NCBI GenBank assembly: GCA_020161455.1
Contig: JAIUNZ010000004.1
Location: 124,001-188,000, forward strand
Source: Bacteroidota bacterium
GTDB lineage: Bacteria > Bacteroidota > Bacteroidia > Flavobacteriales > Flavobacteriaceae
Length of the DNA stretch: 64,000 bases
Reading direction: 5' to 3'
Shown: in pieces, positions 1 through 5,980 of the stretch
How positions within the stretch are numbered: position 1 is the first letter of the stretch
Layout of the letters: the number at the start of each line of letters is the position of its first letter
Made by a program: the position numbers and the translations under genes
The notes under the pieces: generated by a model
The model's input: only the letters and a program-made list of their open reading frames with translations
Told to the model about the DNA's origin: nothing
The model's database searches: none

Positions 1-299
1 AAGTGGTTACTATAGCCGCCAATCTATTATTAGTAGCCGCTGTGTTTCAAATTTCGGATGGCATACAAGTAGTAGTGCTTGGAGCTTTGCGTGGTTTGCA
101 GGATGTAAAAGTACCCATGTACATGACTTTTGTTGCCTATTGGCTAATAGGTTTCCCAATTTCGTATTACTTAGGATTATATACCGAATTAAAAGCTGTT
201 GGTGTTTGGATAGGATTGCTAGCAGGATTGTCTGCAGCAGCATTATTTTTGTATCTTCGCTTTAATTATCTAACAAAAAGACTAATTACTAATCACTAA
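1..299 (+). CDS. MATE family efflux transporter, C-terminal part (5' end outside window)
   Basis: The open frame enters from the left edge and ends at 299, giving 98 residues with no start in the window. What is visible is hydrophobic, with about three membrane helices. It carries the MATE-type stretch GALRGLQDVKVPM followed by a helix with GFPISYYLG, typical of the last third of NorM-like multidrug/sodium or proton antiporters in the inner membrane. Substrate cannot be told. A small acidic gene follows 3 bp downstream on the same strand and may be cotranscribed. Confidence 0.85.
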   Translation, partial: VVTIAANLLLVAAVFQISDGIQVVVLGALRGLQDVKVPMYMTFVAYWLIGFPISYYLGLYTELKAVGVWIGLLAGLSAAALFLYLRFNYLTKRLITNH

Positions 300-302
300 A
301 AA

Positions 303-530
303 ATGCAATTACCAAAATTTGTACTAGCCGATAACTCTGATTTTCCAGACGATATATTCATCATCCATTTGGATTTTCCTCGTTTTTTAATCAATTTAAA
401 AGATGATGAGGTTGAGTTTTTAGAAGACTTAGAAGGCGAAGATGAAACCGAACTAGAAAGCGAAATGGAACATTTGATTACGCTTGCAGGTGAGTTTTAT
501 GATAAAGAAATGAAGAACTACGAAGAATAG
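303..530 (+). CDS. small acidic hypothetical protein (75 aa)
   Basis: A 75-residue protein starting 3 bp after the MATE stop, so probably cotranscribed with it. The N-terminal half is mixed (LPKFVLADNSDFPDDIFIIHLDFPRFLI); the C-terminal half is strongly acidic (EDLEGEDETELESEMEHL). There is no signal peptide or membrane helix, so a cytosolic protein is expected. Its last 13 bp overlap the 3' end of the convergent response regulator gene. I do not recognise a named family and give no function. Confidence 0.75.
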   Translation: MQLPKFVLADNSDFPDDIFIIHLDFPRFLINLKDDEVEFLEDLEGEDETELESEMEHLITLAGEFYDKEMKNYEE

Positions 531-1183
531 TTGTCTTTTACCAATCCCGATTTCATAGCATAAACAGCTAGTCCTATGCGTGATTTAACCTTTAGTTTTT
601 CACACAAGGTATTTCTATAATATTCAATGGTTCTAGGGCTACACTTCATTATTTTGCCCATTTCTTTATAGCTCATTTCGGTCGTACATAAGCATAGAAA
701 CTCTTTTTCTCTATCGGATATTTCAAAATACTCAACAACTTCTTCGATGGTTTCTTTGTTAAACATATTTGCAAAAACAATATCCGATGCCCAATCGGGA
801 AAATAATGTCCTTTGTTTACTATTCTGCGCAAAGCAGTTTCCAATTCGGTAGGTGCTACATTTTTTAGAAGATACCCTTTCGATCCGTTTTTAATCATTT
901 TGATTAAACTTTGCTCATCATCTTGCATGCTTAGTGCCAATATTAATACCAAAGGATGTGCTTCTTTCAACCATTTGGAAGTGGCATAACCATCCATAAT
1001 TGGCATACTAATATCCAATAATACTATTTTTGGAATGTTGTTTTTGTCTTTAAATTTGTCTTGCAGTTCTTTTCCATTTCCACATTCATAAAGCACTTCA
1101 AAATCTCTAAAATTAGAAATAATGCTTCCTAGTGCTTTCGCTATTAGGATGTGATCGTCAACAATAACAATAGAGTGTTTCAT
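518..1183 (-). CDS. NarL/FixJ-type response regulator (module 1)
   Basis: 221 residues: receiver domain about 1-120, with the DD pair at 9-10, phosphoacceptor Asp57 (VLLDISMP) and Lys107 (YLLKN), then a LuxR-type helix-turn-helix about 153-208 (SDREKEFL, SYKEMGKIM, SPRTIEYYRNTL). It should be phosphorylated by the kinase encoded just upstream and act as a DNA-binding regulator. The gap to the kinase stop is 57 bp. The module probably reads from about 3190 down to 518. Dyads with 7-2-7 spacing at 3258-3338 are candidate binding sites. Family assignment is firm; target genes are inference. Confidence 0.93.
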   Translation of the reverse strand: MKHSIVIVDDHILIAKALGSIISNFRDFEVLYECGNGKELQDKFKDKNNIPKIVLLDISMPIMDGYATSKWLKEAHPLVLILALSMQDDEQSLIKMIKNGSKGYLLKNVAPTELETALRRIVNKGHYFPDWASDIVFANMFNKETIEEVVEYFEISDREKEFLCLCTTEMSYKEMGKIMKCSPRTIEYYRNTLCEKLKVKSRIGLAVYAMKSGLVKDNYSS

Positions 1184-1240
1184 GATTAGGTGTAAAACGT
1201 AGCTAATCTAATCATAATTTTAATCATTCTATAAATTATA

Positions 1241-2020
1241 TTATAAAATAATTGGAAATTTTAAGGTTAAATGCGTTCCAGTATTACTACTTTCTAGAAA
1301 AAACGTACCGCCAACACTTTCTGTTCTCTTTTTCATATTTTGGAGCCCAATGCCTAAGGTATTCGGATTGGAAACATCAAAACCTTTTCCGTCGTCTATC
1401 AAGTTAAGGACAATAAAGTTTTCAGCATGACTTAAATGCAAATTTATGCCTTCACATTCGGAGTGTTTCAAACTGTTTTGAATAAATTCTTGTGCAATTC
1501 TAAGCAGCATACTTTTAAGATGGTACGAAATTTCTATTTTATCAATATCATCATAATGATTGAGAAGACATTTTTTTATTCTAGATACTTTTTCACATTC
1601 CAATTGAAGAAGAGCAACTATGTTTCTTTTGGCAATAGCATCATCGGTTAACGTTTTAGAAAGTTGCCTCAAATCACTTAATGATTCATTAATAATGTTG
1701 CTAATGTTTTGCAAATTTTCGTTGCTTTCAAAAGTTTTGTTTTCATACATATTACCTTGAATATATAAACTTGCCAACGTTAATTTCTGACCTATATTAT
1801 CATGAATTTCTCTTCCAATTTCTTGCATCGTTTGTTGTTGCATTTCCAATTGTGAAGCCAAAAGTTCTCTTTGGTGTTTGCTTTTTTCAAACTCAAGAAG
1901 CATCTCACTTTCTTTTTTCTTCTTTTTATATTGCAACATATACGTGATGATAGCTACCATAAAAAGTAAAAAAAACAAGTTAAAAACAATGGTGATTAAT
2001 AAGTATTCGGTTTTCCCCAT
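1241..2020 (-). CDS. sensor histidine kinase, NarX/DesK-type (module 1)
   Basis: I chose the ATG at 2020 (259 aa): the frame is open to 2161, but that would overlap the upstream membrane gene by 166 bp, while 2020 gives a 25-bp overlap. It has one membrane helix about 6-28, a coiled coil about 32-66, the phosphoacceptor His73 in GREIHDNIGQ (HisKA_3 type), an N box (QEFIQNSLKHS) and a G box (DDGKGFD). There is no extracellular sensing domain, so the sensing part may be the separate multi-helix protein encoded immediately upstream. It likely phosphorylates the regulator at 518-1183. Confidence 0.9.
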   Translation of the reverse strand: MGKTEYLLITIVFNLFFLLFMVAIITYMLQYKKKKKESEMLLEFEKSKHQRELLASQLEMQQQTMQEIGREIHDNIGQKLTLASLYIQGNMYENKTFESNENLQNISNIINESLSDLRQLSKTLTDDAIAKRNIVALLQLECEKVSRIKKCLLNHYDDIDKIEISYHLKSMLLRIAQEFIQNSLKHSECEGINLHLSHAENFIVLNLIDDGKGFDVSNPNTLGIGLQNMKKRTESVGGTFFLESSNTGTHLTLKFPIIL

Positions 2021-2661
2021 ATAATTGCTGCTGTAAAGAGTAAGTACATCAAATGATTTACGATTAGAAAAATCGTATAGTAATTCATGTAAATATCCAT
2101 GTTTTTTAATAATATACCAAAGAATGAAAAGAAAGGTAATGTGCCAATATACAACATACATACACCCAAATTAACATAGAACATCATGTTGTCTTTAAAC
2201 TTAATAATGTCATCCGATTTAATTTGTTTCATATATTCTAGAAACACTAAAATACCTAGAAAAAAAGCACCAACAACATAGTTAAAAGAATAAATAGAAC
2301 TAATTGTTTCTTTTATTAAAGCATGAAAGGCAAAAGAAAGTAAATACAAGATACTAAATATCCAATACAATTTTTTTTGGTTAAGTGATTTATAGGCATA
2401 GAGCCAATAGAAAAATAAAAACTCAATAGGTATTACAAAATAACTTAAGAAATAATTTCCAAAATCATCTCCCAAATAATTGAAATATTTTTGAATTATC
2501 CAATTGTGTAAAGCTCCTGCAATAAAAATAAAACCTAAATAATAGATGAAGTACTTCCAGTAAGTATCCTTAAATTTTTTAAAATATAGAATCCCAAAAA
2601 TTACTGGAAGTAGCTCAAAATAAAGTAAAGATTTTATAAGGATTTTAAATAATACAATCAC
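1996..2661 (-). CDS. integral membrane protein, candidate sensor subunit of kinase module 1
   Basis: 221 residues with about six to seven hydrophobic helices, no signal peptide and no recognised enzymatic motif. The gene lies between a small soluble protein gene (28 bp upstream) and a kinase gene (25-bp overlap), implying translational coupling to the kinase. A protein of the same size, topology and gene position occurs at 34859-35494. My inference is a detached membrane sensor or anchor for the one-helix kinase. It could instead be an unrelated membrane protein; I know no named family for it. Confidence 0.8.
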   Translation of the reverse strand: MIVLFKILIKSLLYFELLPVIFGILYFKKFKDTYWKYFIYYLGFIFIAGALHNWIIQKYFNYLGDDFGNYFLSYFVIPIEFLFFYWLYAYKSLNQKKLYWIFSILYLLSFAFHALIKETISSIYSFNYVVGAFFLGILVFLEYMKQIKSDDIIKFKDNMMFYVNLGVCMLYIGTLPFFSFFGILLKNMDIYMNYYTIFLIVNHLMYLLFTAAIIWGKPNTY

Positions 2662-2689
2662 TTTATAAAAAGTTTTTTAATTAAAAATA

Positions 2690-3190
2690 TTAAAACCAAA
2701 CACCAGATCCAGAAAATGGTGGCGGACATAATACCCCATGATTCTCTGCCATAATTGCTAACGCAGTATTAGTAGGTTTTGTACCATCATAAGTTTTGGT
2801 ATCAAATGGATCAAAATCTTGATTAATTCCATCTATTTCTGTGGTGGGAATGGCTATTACAGTATGTAATTTTTCATAATCTTTTGCAATAGGATCTGTC
2901 AGCATAAAGGCTAAATCTTCATATCCTTGCTGATCCCATTTGTCTTTTTTAGGATAAGCAGCATAATAGAAACGTACCCCAAAGTTTTTCAATTCATATT
3001 CGGGATGTAAAGCAGTTTCTTCTTCAATAGTTTTTAAAAAATCTTTTAGAGTATTCAAATCGAGCCATACCGATTGGGCATCAAAGCTCATTGGGTGCGC
3101 TGTGCTAGATAAAATAGAAGATAATTGATTGTTTTTGTAGTTAGAAACCATCTCTTCGACCAAGCCTAGTTGTAGTTTTTTTGTGGACAT
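2690..3190 (-). CDS. soluble hypothetical protein with C-terminal CPPP motif (module 1, first gene)
   Basis: 166 residues from the ATG at 3190; the frame extends to 3235, but MSTKK is the better start and agrees with the leader. No signal peptide. Features include SVWLDLNTLKDFL, a VRFYYAAY strand, IAIPTTEIDG and the C-terminal LCPPPFSGSG. The order of blocks (an LDL/IPKED-type block, a V-R-aromatic strand, a hydrophobic strand ending in T or D, then a Cys-Pro terminal motif) recurs in the shorter protein at 34545-34859, which heads the equivalent module. I infer a shared family acting in the same signalling pathway. Function unknown. Confidence 0.75.
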   Translation of the reverse strand: MSTKKLQLGLVEEMVSNYKNNQLSSILSSTAHPMSFDAQSVWLDLNTLKDFLKTIEEETALHPEYELKNFGVRFYYAAYPKKDKWDQQGYEDLAFMLTDPIAKDYEKLHTVIAIPTTEIDGINQDFDPFDTKTYDGTKPTNTALAIMAENHGVLCPPPFSGSGVWF

Positions 3191-3257
3191 AATTGGTGTG
3201 TTTATTGGGTTAATCTGTTTTTTGTTACAAAGCAATACTATTTATTTGAAATAGGGA

Positions 3258-3338
3258 CTAGTGATTTCACTAGGATTTCGAAAAAAATCCTAGTGTTTTT
3301 CACACTAAAATAATCTAAAAATCTAGTGAAATCCCTAG
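3258..3338. promoter_or_regulatory. operator-like cluster of CTAGTGA dyads
   Basis: A perfect dyad CTAGTGA-TT-TCACTAG lies at 3258-3273. A near-perfect one, CTAGTGA-AA-TCCCTAG, lies at 3323-3338. Between them are a 9-bp hairpin (CTAGGATTT, 3270-3278, with its complement 3285-3293) and a further CTAGTG...CACTA pair at 3290-3307. The 7-2-7 geometry is that known for NarL-family regulators. The cluster sits 68-148 bp upstream of the start at 3190, which probably heads the operon ending with a NarL-family regulator, so autoregulation is plausible. Confidence 0.6.
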
Positions 3339-3458
3339 TGCAATTTACAACAACAATTCCAACCTTTGTATAAGTTAAAGAGACAATTTGTATTCTGTAA
3401 TAACCAAAATGTTTTTTTAATGAATTAGAAGTAAATTTTTGAGTTAAGTTAGAATTTC

Positions 3459-3514
3459 AAAACCTGCCCAAAAAATTTTGGTGGTTTAAAGTTTAATAGA
3501 AATGGGCAGGTTTT
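3459..3514 (+). terminator. stem-loop with T run, orphan terminator or attenuator
   Basis: A perfect 12-bp stem (AAAACCTGCCCA at 3459-3470 with TGGGCAGGTTTT at 3503-3514) encloses a 32-base loop and is followed by a short T run. No plus-strand gene precedes it, since the gene to its left is transcribed away. It may therefore end a small RNA begun within 3240-3450, or act as an attenuator in the leader of the 45-residue gene at 3562. Confidence 0.5.
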
Positions 3515-3561
3515 TGAAAAAAAAGATACAGCAGTACTAACTTCTAAAAAAGCATAAAACT

Positions 3562-3699
3562 ATGAAACAATTATTAATGAATGATTATACTCTCATGTTA
3601 GAATCAGACAAAAAAGCCAAAAACATCATTACGATAGTAGTTTTGTTTGCTATTTTCTTAATTGTATGCGAACTCTATATATTGATAATTAGTAAGTAA
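3562..3699 (+). CDS. small single-helix membrane protein (45 aa)
   Basis: A 45-codon frame starting MKQLLMNDYTLM, with a charged segment DKKAKN and then one clear membrane helix (about 22-43, rich in I, V, L and F) and the end SK. It begins with ATG and lies in an otherwise gene-free gap. Similar tiny one-helix proteins occur at 34376 and 37009. Function unknown; it could be a small membrane regulator or a toxin-like peptide, but nothing in the sequence decides this. Confidence 0.5.
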   Translation: MKQLLMNDYTLMLESDKKAKNIITIVVLFAIFLIVCELYILIISK

Positions 3700-3754
3700 A
3701 AAACCAAATAACTAATTTTTTAAAATTATTGTTTAACCCAATAAAAAGAACGCC

Positions 3755-3982
3755 ATGTGTTGGAATACCCTTAGAAATAATTGCTCCCAATTGATTGATA
3801 GTTATCTTTTTAAAGAATCAAAACCTCTAAATCGCAAACTGTTAATTCAATTAACTGCCGATGAATTTCCCGAAATACCACGACTTCGTATAGCTTTTGC
3901 CGTAGATAGATACCTAGAAAGCCAACCCCAACCTATTACTTCGAGTGGTTTTGTACACTATATGCAACATTATTTACGATAA
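3755..3982 (+). CDS. hypothetical protein (75 aa)
   Basis: 75 residues from ATG at 3755 (MCWNTLRNNCSQL). The middle looks alpha-helical (LLIQLTADEFPEIPRLRIAFAVDRYLESQ), with no signal peptide or membrane segment. The stop codon overlaps the first copy of a 22-base direct repeat that recurs at 4921. The next gene starts 52 bp downstream on the same strand. I do not recognise the family. Together with 4035-4529 it forms the unknown-function part of the accessory region. Confidence 0.6.
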   Translation: MCWNTLRNNCSQLIDSYLFKESKPLNRKLLIQLTADEFPEIPRLRIAFAVDRYLESQPQPITSSGFVHYMQHYLR

Positions 3983-4002
3983 ACAGGGAAGCCGAAAACT
4001 GA
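3981..4002 (+). repeat. 22-base direct repeat, copy 1
   Basis: The 22 bases from 3981 (starting AAACAGGGAAGCC, ending AAAACTGA) recur exactly at 4921-4942. Similarity continues a few bases as GAGTAGG in both copies with a small offset. Copy 1 overlaps the stop codon of the 75-residue gene and lies 33 bp before the ATG at 4035. The two copies are 940 bp apart and bracket the 164-residue gene plus the palindrome array. Confidence 0.8.
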
Positions 4003-4034
4003 CTAGAGTAGGCAGTGTTTTAATTAAATATTTT

Positions 4035-4529
4035 ATGCCATTTGCAAATTTTGACAACCGTCATTTTGATGCTGCTGAAAAAACGGCAGTAAACAATGCA
4101 CTCTCTAGTTTAGAGGATGCACTCAAAGAAAAACAAGCTAATCTTTCGGCAGAAGAACGCCAAAAGTATGGTAGCGTTAACGAACAAAATAAACTGATTA
4201 TTAACAAAGTAAAAGATTATCACGATACTCAGCCTGCATTGAGCAGTCCTGATATTGATTGGAATGAATTTAATGACGATCATGACACTCGTAATTTTCT
4301 TCAAAGTACTATTTTACGTTTACAAGGATTAGTTATCGGAATGGAAAACGCAAAGATTTTGCATGATTATGATAATTATTCTGCGGCTTTGACCGATTAT
4401 GATTATTCAAAATACAAAGCAGGAACACAATCAATAGGCTTTCAGCCAAAAGTTGACGAACTAGCACAGTTTTTTTCAGGAAGACCAACAGGTAGCACTG
4501 CTGCAAAACCTACAGAAGAAGAGGCGTAA
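4035..4529 (+). CDS. hypothetical protein (164 aa) preceding the palindrome array
   Basis: I chose ATG 4035 (MPFANFDNRHFD); the frame opens at 3945, but that part overlaps the previous gene and reads through the 22-base repeat. The protein is soluble and mostly helical by composition, with LSAEERQKYGSVNEQNK, a helix with IINKVKDYH, LSSPDIDWNEF, then ILRLQGLVIGMENAKILHDYDNYSAALTDYDYSKYK, and a low-complexity tail ending in PTEEEA. I know no named domain. The TAA at 4527 touches the first palindrome of the array, so gene and array look like one unit; a DNA- or RNA-binding partner role is only a guess. Confidence 0.75.
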   Translation: MPFANFDNRHFDAAEKTAVNNALSSLEDALKEKQANLSAEERQKYGSVNEQNKLIINKVKDYHDTQPALSSPDIDWNEFNDDHDTRNFLQSTILRLQGLVIGMENAKILHDYDNYSAALTDYDYSKYKAGTQSIGFQPKVDELAQFFSGRPTGSTAAKPTEEEA

Positions 4530-4824
4530 ACCACTTAATATACGTTCAGAACTAGTTTTAATAGGCTATACAACCTGTTATACTACGTTCTGAACTGGTT
4601 TTAATACGTTATCTAACCACTTTTAATACGTCTGGAATCACTTAATATACGTTCAAGACGACTTTTAATACGTTGGTTAACCTATTAAAATACGCTTCGA
4701 ACTACTTTTAAGTGGTTATAGACCACTTAATATACGTTTATCAACCACATAAAACCAGTAATGAACCACTTAAAATAGGTTAACCAACGTATTAAAAGTA
4801 GTTATCAACCCCTTTAAAGTGGTT
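4529..4824. repeat. phased tandem array of 14 degenerate 18-bp palindromes
   Basis: Fourteen 18-bp units start at 4529, 4550, 4572, 4593, 4615, 4636, 4657, 4679, 4700, 4721, 4743, 4764, 4786 and 4807. Steps are 21 or 22 bp (mean 21.4, two helical turns) with 3-4 bp linkers. Consensus is AACCACTTTTAATACGTT; the half-site is roughly AACNNNTT, and some units are near-perfect palindromes (4700-4717 AACTACTTTTAAGTGGTT, 4807-4824 AACCCCTTTAAAGTGGTT). Units diverge in sequence, but spacing is kept. This resembles iterons or a multi-site protein-binding platform. No integrase, replication initiator or CRISPR gene is adjacent. Confidence 0.9.
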
Positions 4825-4861
4825 TTAAAAGGGTTATAAAAAAAGAAAACAACAAATAAAG

Positions 4862-4911
4862 AAGCTCAATACTTACTTGTTTTTTTGAGACAAAAAGCAA
4901 GTGAGTAGCTT
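4862..4911 (+). other. stem-loop between palindrome array and TIR cassette
   Basis: CTTACTTG at 4872-4879 pairs with CAAGTGAG at 4898-4905 (one G-U), and AAGCT at 4862-4866 can pair with AGCTT at 4907-4911, leaving a T- and A-rich loop. It lies just before copy 2 of the 22-base repeat and about 120 bp upstream of the TIR gene. It may be part of a leader RNA or a boundary structure. The rest of 4825-5030 is A/T-rich with no coding frame that I can support. Confidence 0.4.
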
Positions 4912-4920
4912 GAGTAACTA

Positions 4921-4942
4921 AAACAGGGAAGCCGAAAACTGA
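4921..4942 (+). repeat. 22-base direct repeat, copy 2
   Basis: An exact second copy of the 22 bases at 3981-4002. It lies 88 bp before the start codon of the TIR gene. Possible roles are a cassette boundary (recombination scar), a shared leader element upstream of two genes, or a dispersed repeat. Confidence 0.8.
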
Positions 4943-5030
4943 GAGAGTAGGTGAATCATTTTGTAAATAGAAAAAAGTTGTATAAACTTGTATATATACT
5001 TCTTAGCAAAAACCTTTAAAAAACGATACA

Positions 5031-5573
5031 ATGAGCATAATATCAAAATCACGTCTTACAGAATATAGAAATAGTACTCGTTACTATAGCAAAACAATCA
5101 ATGAGAGCTTAATAGAATTTAAGGCAGAAAGCCGATATTCTAAAGTGACGATTTTCCTTTCTCATAAACACGATGAAACAGAAGAACTTGATAGTGCAAT
5201 CAGTTTCCTGAAAAAATTTGGAGTTGAAGTTTATGTGGATTGGTTAGATGAAGGAATGCCAAGAACGACAAGTGGAACAACTGCAAATCGAATTAAAGAA
5301 AAAATTAAAGAAAACAGAAAATTTGTTTTTCTAGCGACAGAAGGTGCGATAAGTTCTAAATGGTGCAATTGGGAATTAGGACATGGTGACGCTCAAAAAT
5401 ATATTGAACATATTGCTGTACTTCCAGTGAAAAATAATTACACAGACTATAGTGGTGCAGAATATTTACAGATTTACCCTTATATCTATGAAAGCGACTT
5501 AACACCAAACTCATTTTTTGTGAAATATCCAAATGGAGTTTTAAAAGAACTTGGTGAATGGTTAAAAAGTTAA
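5031..5573 (+). CDS. TIR domain protein, candidate NADase/signal-producing component of a defence cassette
   Basis: 180 residues with a TIR domain at about 37-135: first strand and BB-like start VTIFLSHKHDE (39-49), YVDWLDEGMP (68-77), FVFLATEGAISSKWCNWELG with the putative catalytic Glu115 in WCNWEL. The spacing of the S-K-W-C-x-x-E motif is that of NAD-cleaving bacterial TIRs. No membrane segment. It is first of three tightly packed genes (next ATG 2 bp after the stop). By analogy with Thoeris, it could sense infection and make a nucleotide signal or deplete NAD; that role is inference. Confidence 0.88.
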   Translation: MSIISKSRLTEYRNSTRYYSKTINESLIEFKAESRYSKVTIFLSHKHDETEELDSAISFLKKFGVEVYVDWLDEGMPRTTSGTTANRIKEKIKENRKFVFLATEGAISSKWCNWELGHGDAQKYIEHIAVLPVKNNYTDYSGAEYLQIYPYIYESDLTPNSFFVKYPNGVLKELGEWLKS

Positions 5574-5575
5574 AT

Positions 5576-5977
5576 ATGGAAGACAAAAAAATTAAACATC
5601 TTGAATTCATTCAACTTGTGATTACAAGAATGAATGTAAACTCATTTCTACTTCGTGGGTGGTCTGTAACGCTTGTAGCAGCTTTATTTGCATTTGCGGC
5701 TAAAGATACGAATATTGAATATGTACTGATAACTTATATTTCAACACCACTTTTTTGGATACTAGACGGTTACTATTTATCCCAAGAAAGAAAGTATAGA
5801 GATTTGTATAACATCATCAGACAGAAAGAAGAGAATGAAATTGATTTTGATATGAATGCAACTATAACTGATAATACAAAGAATAGTTGGCTGAATAGCA
5901 CATTTTCAATTACACAATTAATTTTTTACGGAACACTGATTATCATAACTCTTGTTGTGATGTTCATAATCAACTAA
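5576..5977 (+). CDS. small multi-helix membrane protein, candidate effector of TIR cassette
   Basis: 133 residues from ATG 5576 (MEDKKIKHLEFI), 2 bp after the TIR stop; an in-frame start at 5558 would overlap. The N-terminal amphipathic helix is followed by GWSVTLVAALFAFAA (about 28-42), YVLITYISTPLFWILDGYYL (about 49-68), a charged cytoplasmic stretch (SQERKYRDLYNIIRQKEENE) and a last helix about 112-132. Small 2-3-helix proteins of this kind are common effectors beside TIR or nucleotide-signal genes in defence islands. The likely role is membrane permeabilisation on activation, inferred from context only. Confidence 0.8.
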   Translation: MEDKKIKHLEFIQLVITRMNVNSFLLRGWSVTLVAALFAFAAKDTNIEYVLITYISTPLFWILDGYYLSQERKYRDLYNIIRQKEENEIDFDMNATITDNTKNSWLNSTFSITQLIFYGTLIIITLVVMFIIN

Positions 5978-5980
5978 TTT

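Noticed and set aside
2021..2161. Longer N-terminus of histidine kinase 1
   Set aside because: It would overlap the upstream membrane protein gene by 166 bp; the ATG at 2020 gives the usual one-helix kinase.
3945..4034. Upstream start of the 164-residue protein
   Set aside because: The extra residues come from the end of the previous gene and the 22-base repeat read in another frame.
4529..4824. CRISPR array
   Set aside because: Units are 18 bp and degenerate with 3-4 bp linkers; there are no unique 26-40 bp spacers and no cas genes.
4529..4942. Integron attC sites or plasmid replication origin
   Set aside because: No integrase, no replication initiator and no attC-type core sites (GTTRRRY pairs) next to the array; the iteron resemblance is kept only as one possibility.
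4825..5030. Retron-type noncoding RNA upstream of the TIR cassette
   Set aside because: A stem-loop is present, but no reverse transcriptase gene lies in the region.
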